From Chloroflexota bacterium (GTDB taxonomy: Bacteria; Chloroflexota; Dehalococcoidia; SZUA-161): a DNA stretch of 46,323 nt. Where the stretch lies: NCBI GenBank assembly GCA_021787935.1, contig JAJYLC010000007.1, positions 1 to 46,323 of the forward strand. Direction: 5' to 3'. The notes beneath the pieces were generated by a model. The model saw only the letters and a list, made by a program, of their open reading frames with translations. It searched no databases and was not told the DNA's origin. Below, piece after piece: positions 7,820 through 15,823 of the stretch. The position numbers were made by a program, and so were the translations under genes. Each line of letters begins with the position of its first letter. The first letter of the stretch is position 1.

Positions 7820-9058
7820 TTATCTTTCCTTGATACTTACCTGAATTGGCTCGGTAACCTTTTCCAGCTTCTTTCTGTCCACTTTCAACCTTATCATCTC
7901 ATTGGGCCTGGCGTATAGCCTCTTTATATTCATTTCAATCGGCGCGATACTTAATGTCACCGGCTTCTCAATCGGCTTTGCCGGCCTTACGTAAAGAGTC
8001 AGCTCGTCCCGGAAACAGTACCTCTGCGGAAAAACAACTCTCACATTCTCTCCTGCAAGCACTTCGACCGACCCTCCATTCTCCTTCCAGTCGCCTGCGA
8101 CGAATCGGGCGGCGTTCCTGCCTGCGGACATTCCAGTCTGGGCGACATAATCTACCAGGTCGAATACGGTGGAGACGTTGCCACATGAGAATATGCCCGG
8201 CACCGACGTCTCCATGGTCTCGGCCGTAACAGGCCCGTTCGTGGCCCGGCTTAGCTCTACACCCGCACCTTTCGACAGCTCGTTCTCGGGTATCAGCCCG
8301 ACTGAGAGAAGCAGGGTGTCGCACTGCAGGAATTTCTCGCTGCCCTGGATGGGCTGCATCTTTTCATCCACTTGAGATACCACAACTCCTTCTACGCGCT
8401 CTCTGCCCTGTATCTCCGTGACCGTGTGAGATAGATAGAGTGGTATGTTGAAATCATTGAGGCATTGAACGATGTTTCTTTTCAACCCTCCGGGGTAATT
8501 CATAATCTCATACACGCCCCTGACCCGGGCCCCTTCCAGGGTAAGCCTTCTCGCCATTATCAGGCCGATGTCACCCGAGCCCAGGATAACAACCTCTTTC
8601 CCTGGTAGGAAGCCTTCGATATTTACCAGCCTTTGCGCCGTTCCCGCAGTGAGAACCCCCGCAGGACGCGTGCCCGGAATGTTGATGCTGCCGCGGGCAC
8701 GTTCCCGGCACCCCATAGCCAGCACAACGCTCTTTGCCTCGACCTGAAATACGCCATCTTCAGAATTCACCGCCGTGACCGTTCTGTTCGCCGAGACGCC
8801 AGTCACCATCGTATTCAGGAAGCAGCGAACCTCTGTTTTCCTTATCTCATCAATTAAGCGCTCCGCATACTCAGGCCCGGTATAGTCCTTCTTGAACTGC
8901 TCCAGGCCAAAGCCATTGTGTATGCACTGCTTCAGGATACCGCCGAGTTCCTCTTCTCTTTCCAGAAGAATGACATCCTTGGCACCGCTTCGACTGGCCT
9001 CGATAGCAGCAACCAGTCCGGCGGGCCCGCTGCCTATTACAGTTACGTCAGCCTGCAT
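7820..9058 (-). CDS. NAD(P)/FAD-dependent oxidoreductase of GlpA-type operon
   Basis: This two-nucleotide-domain flavoprotein of about 412 residues has an N-terminal FAD motif VIGSGPAG near residues 7-14 and a second GSGDIG motif in KEVVILGSGDIG for NAD(P). The FAD ribityl motif near the C-terminus is GIFSCGNVS. It belongs to the group of oxidoreductases next to glpA-like and DUF1667 genes in anaerobes and probably passes electrons between the dehydrogenase and NAD(P) or ferredoxin. ATG at 9058 has GGGG six bases upstream. The reading frame runs on to 9127, but that part is a translated dispersed repeat (it reads MVRQAHHER) and is excluded. ATG 9064 is a close alternative. Confidence 0.83.
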   Translation of the reverse strand: MQADVTVIGSGPAGLVAAIEASRSGAKDVILLEREEELGGILKQCIHNGFGLEQFKKDYTGPEYAERLIDEIRKTEVRCFLNTMVTGVSANRTVTAVNSEDGVFQVEAKSVVLAMGCRERARGSINIPGTRPAGVLTAGTAQRLVNIEGFLPGKEVVILGSGDIGLIMARRLTLEGARVRGVYEIMNYPGGLKRNIVQCLNDFNIPLYLSHTVTEIQGRERVEGVVVSQVDEKMQPIQGSEKFLQCDTLLLSVGLIPENELSKGAGVELSRATNGPVTAETMETSVPGIFSCGNVSTVFDLVDYVAQTGMSAGRNAARFVAGDWKENGGSVEVLAGENVRVVFPQRYCFRDELTLYVRPAKPIEKPVTLSIAPIEMNIKRLYARPNEMIRLKVDRKKLEKVTEPIQVSIKER

Positions 9059-9085
9059 TCGCATCCCCAGGTTGAGTATATAATC

Positions 9086-9152
9086 CCGTTCGTGGTGAGC
9101 CTGTCGAACCATGAACGGGCCCTTCACCCTTCGACACGCTCAGGGCGAACGG
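9086..9152. repeat. CTTCGACA-GCTCAGGGCGAACGG dispersed repeat pair
   Basis: Two adjacent units of a widespread palindromic repeat: CCGTTCGTGGTGAGCC..GAACCATGAACGG (9086-9118, ends inverted CCGTTC/GAACGG) and CCCTTCGACACGCTCAGGGC..GAACGG (9127-9152). They lie between the FGGY kinase and the oxidoreductase and extend the latter's open frame artificially. Confidence 0.8.
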
Positions 9153-9240
9153 TAATGGATTCATTTTCATAACAATCTTCCATTTCCCGATGATTAGGGA
9201 CACCACGAAAGATGAAAAATACAATTGTATGGCTGGGCAC

Positions 9241-9268
9241 GAGATTCTTCGCCAAAGCTCAGAATGAC
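9241..9268. repeat. GTCATTCTGAG-type element, half copy
   Basis: On the minus strand this 28-mer begins GTCATTCTGAGCTTTGGCGA and continues AGAATCTC, matching the left end of the elements at 7.1 and 21.5 kb. No right half follows, so it is a solo end or a decayed copy. Confidence 0.7.
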
Positions 9269-9278
9269 ATTCATGCGA

Positions 9279-10832
9279 CTACTTCACCTTCGGATATCCT
9301 GTGATCTCCGCAATTTTATAGTGCAGCGGGGTGAGGGCAGGATAGAGCTTCTTGTATACCTCATTGAACAGCCTGTCATAGATTACTATGTTCTTCTGTC
9401 GCGGCGTGAATGTTTTCGTCACTTTCACCATGTTGGAGGCAGCCTCGGAGAAGTTGCTATAGACGTTCTGGGCAACGGCTGCATCCATGGCTGCACCCAG
9501 CGCAGACAGGTTGCTGGTGTGCATTCTGCAAGCCGGTATGTTGAAGACGTCCGCAGTAATTTGCATAACTTCGTCGCTCTTCGAGCCTCCACCGCCGACC
9601 CTCAGCTCCTTGGCCTTTTTTCCCGAACGCTTTTGAATTATCTCCCCCAGCCTGCGCAGTTCGTACGCAATACCTTCGATAATCGCCCTGTAGATATGCG
9701 CCCTGGTGTGCTCTCCCGAGAACCCAGTAATCGCGCCTTTGGAGAGCGGGTCATTTTCCACCGGGTGCCAGAAAGGTTGAAGAATCAAGCCCATCGAACC
9801 AGCAGGTATCTCTGCCATCTCCCTGTCCATTAGCTCCTCAGGCGATATGCCCAGCTTCTTAGCCTCTTCCTCCTCACGCTTGGCGAACTCTCTCTTGAAC
9901 CAGGAGACCATCCAGTATCCCCTGCCGATAAAACCTTCCAGTGCCCATTGTTTGGGAATGGCCGCGCCCCAGGTGAAGAAATCCATCTTGGGATCTGTAA
10001 CGTACTTCCCGGAGAGCATTTCTATAACAGCGGCAGTCCCGTAGCTGATTTCAGCGATATCGGGACCAACCACGCCGGCTCCCAGCAGTTCGGACTGCTT
10101 GTCTCCGGCGCCTATGATTACCGGCAGCCCCTGCGGAACACCGAAACGCTTTGCGCCCTCCTGCGAAACCCTCCCCGCAATCTCAGTTGGTGAAACGAGT
10201 GACGGAAGCTTCTCTCTCTCCACGCCGAAGACCTGGTACACCACTTTCCAGGGATGCCATTGAAGTCCCTTCAGGTCGATGGGGAAAAGCCCCACTATCA
10301 TCGAGGAACAGTCCTTGAACTCGCCGGTCAGCGCGTGAAAGATATGCGACGAGATGGTAAGAAATACGTGGGTCCGGTTGTAGCTTTCCGGCTCGTACTT
10401 TTTCAGCCAGTTGAACTTCGACCTTCGTTGATACTCTTTCAGCTTTGTCGTCATCCCGGAGGCACGAAAAGCCAGCTTCATAGGCAGGCTTCCCGGGAGG
10501 CTGAGTCCCTCTGTCTTGCGCTCATCGAGCCACGTGATGGCAGGCCGTATAGGTCTACCCTCTTTGTCCACAGGCACAATCGTGCTTCTGTGGCTGGTAA
10601 TGGCCAGGGCGACAAACTGCTCTTTGGGAATGCCTGACTTTTCAACTACACTACGCGTCACTTCCTGGGAAATTTTCAGATATGCTTCGGCATCCTGCTC
10701 GGCGAAATTAGGCTGGGGGGCAGAGTAAGGGTTTACAGGGACTCCTTCGCCGCATACCTCATTCCCCTTTTCATCGAAGATGAATGCCTTGATATTCTGC
10801 GTCCCACCGTCGATGACAACAAAATATCTCAT
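9279..10832 (-). CDS. FGGY-family carbohydrate kinase
   Basis: This 517-residue sugar/polyol kinase begins with the phosphate-1 motif DGGTQNIKAFIFD (residues 8-20). The FGGY signature regions are recognisable as AITSHRSTIVPVD, ITWLDERK and GIAYELRRLGEIIQ followed by VGGGGSKSDEVMQITADV. The length matches glycerol-, xylulo- and related kinases. Its ATG overlaps the stop of the GlpA-like gene (ATGA), so it is translationally coupled. In this operon a glycerol kinase-like role, feeding a phosphorylated polyol to the dehydrogenase, is the natural reading. FGGY substrate specificity cannot be read reliably, and other polyols remain possible. Confidence 0.87.
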   Translation of the reverse strand: MRYFVVIDGGTQNIKAFIFDEKGNEVCGEGVPVNPYSAPQPNFAEQDAEAYLKISQEVTRSVVEKSGIPKEQFVALAITSHRSTIVPVDKEGRPIRPAITWLDERKTEGLSLPGSLPMKLAFRASGMTTKLKEYQRRSKFNWLKKYEPESYNRTHVFLTISSHIFHALTGEFKDCSSMIVGLFPIDLKGLQWHPWKVVYQVFGVEREKLPSLVSPTEIAGRVSQEGAKRFGVPQGLPVIIGAGDKQSELLGAGVVGPDIAEISYGTAAVIEMLSGKYVTDPKMDFFTWGAAIPKQWALEGFIGRGYWMVSWFKREFAKREEEEAKKLGISPEELMDREMAEIPAGSMGLILQPFWHPVENDPLSKGAITGFSGEHTRAHIYRAIIEGIAYELRRLGEIIQKRSGKKAKELRVGGGGSKSDEVMQITADVFNIPACRMHTSNLSALGAAMDAAVAQNVYSNFSEAASNMVKVTKTFTPRQKNIVIYDRLFNEVYKKLYPALTPLHYKIAEITGYPKVK

Positions 10833-12556
10833 TTTTTCACCTGCTTCACTTTACCCCTCAGGATAAAGGACTTACCGCCGTTCTTCGTCGCCAACTGTTT
10901 GTCGATGTTCGACTCTCTGCTGATTATGTCCAGTACCCTGGGCATACAGAACCCGCCCTGGCATCTCCCCGCACCTGCCCTCGTCCTCCGCTTGATGGCA
11001 TCGACGCTGTACGCGGCAATGCCTCCATGCAGCGCTGTTACAATCTCACCTTCGCTCACGTGCTCACAGCGGCAAACGATGTGCCCGTAAAGAGGGTTGC
11101 TGCGGATAAGCTCCATCCTCTCCCTCTGGTCCAGCTCGCTGAAATGCTTGCTCCTTACTCTCCTGGGTTCGAACTTCATATTCTCGGCAGGGTGCCGGTC
11201 CTCGACAATGATTTCCTTCGCCCTCTCGGCAACGGCCGGCGCCGCTGCCAGCCCTGGGGACTGGATTCCGGCAACATGCACAAGGCCTCTCACCTTCTTC
11301 GAAGGCTCGATAATGAAGTCCTCCTTGTATGTCGCCGCCCTGCATCCGGCGAACTGCGTGATAATAGTGCCCCGGTCGGGTTTCGTGTAGTGAGGCTTGG
11401 CCCGCTGCAGCGACGGAGCAAACCTGCTGAACAGCGTCTCCCGCGCCACTGAGGTGGTGGCGACATCCCCTCTGTCGAATACCTCTTCGGCTGTGGGCCC
11501 GAACTGAAGGTTGCCGTCCACCGTAGGGATGATGCCTCCCCCTTTGGAATATGCGCTTCTTTCCCCAACCATGCTGAACGTAGCCAGGACAGTCCGCACC
11601 GGCTGGTATGATTTGTCGAAGATAATCGTCTCCCCTTTCCTAGGGTGAAGTGAGAAGAACCTGTCTCCGGCCAACTCTGCAATCTTATCGCTGTAAAGCC
11701 CTGCGGCATTGACCAGGATGCGCGTCTTGATCGTGCCCCTTGTTGTTTCCACTGCCCTGATGCTTCCATCCTCCACCTGAACGCCTGTTGCGCTGGTATT
11801 CAAAAAGAACTTCACCCCATTTATCAAGGCGTTTTCGGCGTAAGCTATGATAAGCTCGAACACGCCGATGACTCCAGTGTTCCAAACCAGAACGCCTTTT
11901 TTGATATTTGGGGCAAGCCCCGGCTCGATTCTGTCCAGGCCTGCCCTGTCCAGCACCTTCGGCTCGGGGTCGTTCTGACTTTTAGCCAGGTCTACCACAC
12001 CGGGGAGGAACAGCTCTTCGTCGGAGTTCTCAGCCACAACAAGCGTCCCTATGCGTTTGAAATCGACATCAAGCTGACCGGCAACCTCGTCCCACATCGC
12101 ATTTCCCTTGTAGTTCATCTCCCATTTCAGCGTGCCGCGTTCAGTGAGCAGCGCAGGATGTATCATGGCGTTGCAGTGCGCCGTCTGGTCCATCCCCAGG
12201 TCGTGATGCCTCTCGATGAGTGCTATCCTCAGGTCGAACCGTGACAGCTCCCTGGTAATTGCCAGGCCTATCACACCGCCTCCCACGATTACAACGTCGA
12301 ACTCTTTCCCAGTCAACTCATCGGATATCTTGGGCGGCAGGACAACTGGCATCTTGCCGGGGTAATCGACATCGTTTACCACCTGCCGGACCTGTTCCAG
12401 CCCAGCGGCTATGTGTCCGGCGTCCACAGCGTTTTGCAGAGAGCCAGCCTGTCCGGTCAATTCGGCAATGCCGTCTCTAACCGAAACCGCCACCTTCTCG
12501 CCGGTCGCCTGCACTATCTCGCCCTGAATTGTTTGCGCCAGTTTCTCATTATCCAT
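10829..12556 (-). CDS. BON domain - GlpA-like FAD dehydrogenase - BFD [2Fe-2S] fusion
   Basis: This 575-residue protein has three parts. Residues about 10-66 form a BON-like domain (VSVRDGIAELTGQAGS ... GLEQVRQVVNDVDYPG). Residues about 86-460 are a DAO/GlpA-type FAD dehydrogenase with the dinucleotide motif VIVGGGVIG at 90-97 and HCNAMIHPALL. Residues about 490-545 are a BFD-like [2Fe-2S] domain with C495-x-C497 and C532-x4-C537. The last two parts together are the classic anaerobic glycerol-3-phosphate dehydrogenase subunit A layout. The BON module, usually found in envelope or lipid-associated proteins, is unexpected. The start overlaps the stop of the Fe-S gene by eight bases and its end overlaps the kinase start by four. 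It probably oxidises a phosphorylated polyol and passes electrons to the Fe-S protein. Confidence 0.85.
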   Translation of the reverse strand: MDNEKLAQTIQGEIVQATGEKVAVSVRDGIAELTGQAGSLQNAVDAGHIAAGLEQVRQVVNDVDYPGKMPVVLPPKISDELTGKEFDVVIVGGGVIGLAITRELSRFDLRIALIERHHDLGMDQTAHCNAMIHPALLTERGTLKWEMNYKGNAMWDEVAGQLDVDFKRIGTLVVAENSDEELFLPGVVDLAKSQNDPEPKVLDRAGLDRIEPGLAPNIKKGVLVWNTGVIGVFELIIAYAENALINGVKFFLNTSATGVQVEDGSIRAVETTRGTIKTRILVNAAGLYSDKIAELAGDRFFSLHPRKGETIIFDKSYQPVRTVLATFSMVGERSAYSKGGGIIPTVDGNLQFGPTAEEVFDRGDVATTSVARETLFSRFAPSLQRAKPHYTKPDRGTIITQFAGCRAATYKEDFIIEPSKKVRGLVHVAGIQSPGLAAAPAVAERAKEIIVEDRHPAENMKFEPRRVRSKHFSELDQRERMELIRSNPLYGHIVCRCEHVSEGEIVTALHGGIAAYSVDAIKRRTRAGAGRCQGGFCMPRVLDIISRESNIDKQLATKNGGKSFILRGKVKQVKK

Positions 12557-13622
12557 GGACTATCTGCTCAGAAATAAGTTCGGCGATGTCTTTAACACCC
12601 AGATTGGACAGAACAGCCTTGCAGCTCGGGCACGACGAGACGTAGATATCCGCACCGGTCTGTTTGAGCTCACTAAGGCGCATCGACTTCACCTGGTCAG
12701 CCAGCTTGCTGAATCCCAACCTCGCACCCGGCGGTGCTCCGCAACAGTGTGTGTGGTCTTTCGTATAGACCGGCTCTTTTATTTCATACCCCAGCGCCGT
12801 AATGATTTGCCTTGGCGCCACCGTAATATCCATATCGTTCGCCAGCAGGCAGGGGTCGTGATAGGTTGCCGTACCTTTTGCCTTCTTAACCTTTATCTTC
12901 CTTTCACTAAGAAGAGAGCCCAGGAACTCACTGGTATGAGCCAACTGCACGTTCAGTTTAACTCCTACCTGGGGATAAAGCTCTCCCATCATTTTCAGGC
13001 AGTTGGGGCACATCGTGACTACCCTGTCCAGTCCCCTGCGCTCGATCTGTTTTTTCATCTTTTGTGCCGCTTTAGTGAATCCTTCGGGATCTCCGGCATA
13101 ATAGAGGGGCGCGCCGCAGCAGATATCGGCGCCGCCGAACTGCTGCACCTTCATCTTGCTTGCTGTCAATACCCTGTCCATAGCCTTGAGCAGGGCTTCG
13201 TCCTTATAGGCGGAACACGAAATGAAATACCCTACCGTTCCCGTGCCCTTTTGAATAAGCTGGCGCTCGCCATTCGGGTTGCCATACTTAGTAAAGGTTT
13301 TCACGCGTTTCTTGGTCTCATCGGGCAGAAGGCCCTCTTTGAAAGCTATACTTCGCCCCATCTGGATGAATTTCCTCAGGTCATAGTCGCTGTAGACGCA
13401 GTGCCGCTTGCAGGCCCCGCACATGCAGCTCTGGAACATAACGTCGGAGAAGCCCTTTCTGTCCTTAAGAAGCCCCTTGTCCTCGTATACAAAGAGACGG
13501 GCTATCTTCTGAGGGCTGATTGTCTCATTACCTGAGGCCAGATAGGTGGGGCAGCTATACTTACACATGTCTGCGCACAGCGCGCAGTTAGTAACCTGCT
13601 GCAACTCTTTCTTATCTTTCAT
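12549..13622 (-). CDS. GlpC/HdrD-like (Fe-S)-binding protein with CCG domains
   Basis: This 357-residue protein binds two N-terminal [4Fe-4S] clusters. The ligands are C13-x2-C16-x3-C20-x3-C24-P and C66/C68/C71/C75; the second group (CMCGACKRHC) is atypical at its first spacing. Two cysteine-rich CCG domains follow, with DICCGAPLYY and THCCGAPPGARLG. This is the layout of GlpC, the glycolate oxidase iron-sulfur subunit and heterodisulfide reductase HdrD. It has no membrane segments and should relay electrons from the flavoproteins on either side to quinone, disulfide or another carrier. It overlaps the upstream FAD gene by 11 bases and the downstream GlpA-like gene by eight. Confidence 0.88.
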   Translation of the reverse strand: MKDKKELQQVTNCALCADMCKYSCPTYLASGNETISPQKIARLFVYEDKGLLKDRKGFSDVMFQSCMCGACKRHCVYSDYDLRKFIQMGRSIAFKEGLLPDETKKRVKTFTKYGNPNGERQLIQKGTGTVGYFISCSAYKDEALLKAMDRVLTASKMKVQQFGGADICCGAPLYYAGDPEGFTKAAQKMKKQIERRGLDRVVTMCPNCLKMMGELYPQVGVKLNVQLAHTSEFLGSLLSERKIKVKKAKGTATYHDPCLLANDMDITVAPRQIITALGYEIKEPVYTKDHTHCCGAPPGARLGFSKLADQVKSMRLSELKQTGADIYVSSCPSCKAVLSNLGVKDIAELISEQIVHG

Positions 13623-15036
13623 TCTCGACGAGCTTTCCTCGGTTCAGAATGCCGTTGGGATCGAAGGCTGACCTGATTCTCCGCAGCAGCTCTACCCCTT
13701 GAGCGCCAAGCTCCTGCTCCATGAAACGCATACGCCATATTCCAATACCATGATGATGGCTGATGGAGCCGTTGTTTCTCAGAGTCGCTTCCATAGCTGC
13801 TTTCCATGTGTCGTCATAATAGCGATAGGGATCCTTGGGGAAACCGACAAAGGTAATGTACAGGCAAGCCCCTTCCCTGTAGAAATGTGAGAAGTGCCCT
13901 GAGACAAGCAGCGACCCCTCTACGGCCCTCATCGACTTTATCATGTCGTTATAGAGACTCAGGGCATCGATATGCAGCGATACCACTTCGATTGTGTCTA
14001 CGATGCCACCCTGCTGCATTATGACGGGCCCTAATCCGATGTCGAAACGCTTCTTGAGCCATATCTCGACCGGATTTTCTCCCCGCGGCGTACCACCGTG
14101 TTGCCCTGCAACGTTTGAAATTAATTTTTTCTCAGGGCGGACGAAATCCGGCTCGCCCTCGGAGATAAAGATAGCTATAACTTCTTTTGCTCCGAAATAC
14201 CTTTCGGCTTCGAGCTCATCGAATATCCTTACCACGGCGGGCCTGGCATCAGCTCTGAGGATTTTCCGCACTGCCTCCAGGGCCATCTCGATAGAGGGGA
14301 ATGCGAAAGATTGTTTGGAGGTCAGCGCCGGTAAAGGATGAACCGATACCGCTGCCTTTGTCACAATCCCGAGAGTCCCTTCCCCACCCAAAAACAGGTC
14401 CTTCAAGGAAGGGCCTGTAGACTTTCTTGGCACCGGCCTTATATTGAGCAAGCTTCCGTCGGGCAGCACAACCTCCATACCGAGCAACATGTCCTCGATT
14501 TTTCCGTACTTGGTCGAGAACTGGCCCACGGCGCGCGTTGAAATCCATCCCCCCAGCGTGGAGCAATATAGCGATTGGGGGATATTTCCCATGGAGTAGC
14601 CTCGGTGATTCAGCTCGAGCTCCAGGTTTCCTCCTATTATCCCTGATTGGAACTCGGCAACGAGTGACTTTTCATCCAGAGAAATAAAACTGTTCATTCG
14701 CTGCAAATTCAGGATAGCGCTTCCGTTCGTCGGTATCGCCCCGCCCAGGACGCCAGAACCGCCGCCGAACGGCGTAATCTGCACCTTGTACTTGTTGGCG
14801 CACTTGAGGATACCTTGTATCTCCCGGGGATTGCCGGGAGAAATTACTGCAGAGGGCAGCGCGGGCAGGTCTCCGTACTGCGACAGAAAGATGCCGTACA
14901 TCCAGTAGTCCAGGCTGTACGCAATGAGGACACATTCTTTAGCCGAGACGTTGTCTTTCCCTACGATACGTCTGGCTTCATTTATAAAAGCGGCGGGTGC
15001 TCTTGCCCTCTTGGATAGCCAGGTTTTTACATTCAT
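13612..15036 (-). CDS. FAD-binding oxidoreductase, GlcD / alkylglycerone-phosphate synthase-like
   Basis: This 474-residue flavoprotein belongs to the FAD_binding_4 / FAD-oxidase C family. The FAD pyrophosphate motif PFGGGSGVLGG lies at residues 89-99, and LLGMEVVLPDGS and GGEGTLGIVT follow. Near the C-terminus SHHHGIG (about 426-432) matches the His-rich active-site loop of alkyldihydroxyacetonephosphate synthase more than D-lactate or glycolate dehydrogenase. C-terminal SAFDPNGILNRGKL is the family end motif. ATG at 15036 has AAGG upstream; the frame continues to a TTG at 15099, inside a hairpin, which is rejected. As first gene of the operon it may oxidise a 2-hydroxyacid or act on a glycerol ether or phosphate substrate. 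The specificity is uncertain. Confidence 0.85.
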   Translation of the reverse strand: MNVKTWLSKRARAPAAFINEARRIVGKDNVSAKECVLIAYSLDYWMYGIFLSQYGDLPALPSAVISPGNPREIQGILKCANKYKVQITPFGGGSGVLGGAIPTNGSAILNLQRMNSFISLDEKSLVAEFQSGIIGGNLELELNHRGYSMGNIPQSLYCSTLGGWISTRAVGQFSTKYGKIEDMLLGMEVVLPDGSLLNIRPVPRKSTGPSLKDLFLGGEGTLGIVTKAAVSVHPLPALTSKQSFAFPSIEMALEAVRKILRADARPAVVRIFDELEAERYFGAKEVIAIFISEGEPDFVRPEKKLISNVAGQHGGTPRGENPVEIWLKKRFDIGLGPVIMQQGGIVDTIEVVSLHIDALSLYNDMIKSMRAVEGSLLVSGHFSHFYREGACLYITFVGFPKDPYRYYDDTWKAAMEATLRNNGSISHHHGIGIWRMRFMEQELGAQGVELLRRIRSAFDPNGILNRGKLVENER

Positions 15037-15092
15037 CTGGCCTTTTCCCTTAAGCCCAGGTGTCGGCTCTAGGTTAGCATCTTTTGAGAGGG

Positions 15093-15128
15093 TTGACAAC
15101 CTCGTGCCTCAGCGCACAAGGTTGTCAA
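15093..15128. promoter_or_regulatory. Large perfect-arm inverted repeat upstream of the flavoenzyme operon
   Basis: TTGACAACCT (15093-15102) pairs with AGGTTGTCAA (15119-15128), and inside it GTGC pairs with GCAC around a six-base loop. The two outer arms are each close to palindromic (GGTTGACAACC). It sits 57 bases before the ATG of the first operon gene and after the stop of the small membrane protein. It may be an operator or an mRNA processing hairpin. There is no T-run in the direction of transcription, so it is not a standard terminator. Confidence 0.5.
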
Positions 15129-15133
15129 TTTGC

Positions 15134-15529
15134 TTATATGGGGCATGGTATCAGTTTTTGTTCCTGGCATTGCCCAGCTACGTTATATGGTAGCTGGTCG
15201 ACCGTGCTGACCGTCGGCTGTAACTGCCTCTCAGGTATATTCTGCTCCGTAACGCTGACCGGTTCCTCCCTGCGCCCGGTTGCCAGTACACGAACCCTTG
15301 AGGACGCATAGCTTCCAGCGTAGCCTAAACCTGTAACCACTGCCAAAACCGCTTCCGCTATTCCTGAACCAACAAGCCCGGCTAACGCCACCACTGGCGG
15401 AACGACAATTAAGGCGAGAGTTCCGAGCGCTGCAGCAGCCAGACCGGCTAATACTACTAATGCCGGAATAGCCAATACACCCAGAATCAATCCACCGAAA
15501 ATTAATAGCAACATCAAAACTAATAACAT
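15134..15529 (-). CDS. Small hydrophobic membrane protein, unknown function
   Basis: This 131-residue protein begins with an almost unbroken hydrophobic run: MLLVLMLLLIFGGLILGVL, then LAGLAAAALGTLALIVVPPV, then AEAVLAVVTGLGYAGSYA. That gives two or three membrane helices in the first 75 residues, followed by a polar, Pro/Gln-rich tail with a few cysteines near the end. No family is recognised. Translation should be strong because AAAGGAGGTG lies just upstream of the ATG, and a plausible promoter precedes it. It is on the same strand as the flavoenzyme operon and ends about 100 bases before it. It might be a leader gene of that operon or independent. Confidence 0.65.
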   Translation of the reverse strand: MLLVLMLLLIFGGLILGVLAIPALVVLAGLAAAALGTLALIVVPPVVALAGLVGSGIAEAVLAVVTGLGYAGSYASSRVRVLATGRREEPVSVTEQNIPERQLQPTVSTVDQLPYNVAGQCQEQKLIPCPI

Positions 15530-15574
15530 CTCAGCACCTCCTTTCCTTACTTTTCACGCCATTCTAAGCTCGAT

Positions 15575-15604
15575 ATTTTATGCTGAATATGACTTTAGTC
15601 TCAA
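15575..15604 (-). promoter_or_regulatory. Predicted sigma70-type promoter for the small membrane protein
   Basis: On the minus strand TTGAGA (15604-15599) and TAAAAT (15580-15575) are separated by 18 bp. The transcript would start near 15568, about 40 bases before the ATG at 15529, with the GGAGGTG ribosome site in between. Confidence 0.55.
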
Positions 15605-15823
15605 TCTCTTAATATGTGGCTCCTATCCCCCGATAAGCGGGAGCGACACCCCGGATGTTGATCCTATATGCGCATTGACATCTTAGCTAGAAAGTGCTAT
15701 AAGGTCTCAGGCGAACTTCTCTCACACACTTGCCTTTTTCAGTTCTCTTTGTTTGCGTTCTTCCAAGATGTAATCCCCTATTTATTTCAGTAACCCGATA
15801 AAATCTAGTGAAAGAGGATGGAA

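Noticed and set aside
12555-13535. 326-residue plus-strand frame opposite the GlpC-like gene
   Set aside because: Antisense shadow of a well-supported Fe-S protein gene; composition and lack of motifs match a mirror frame.
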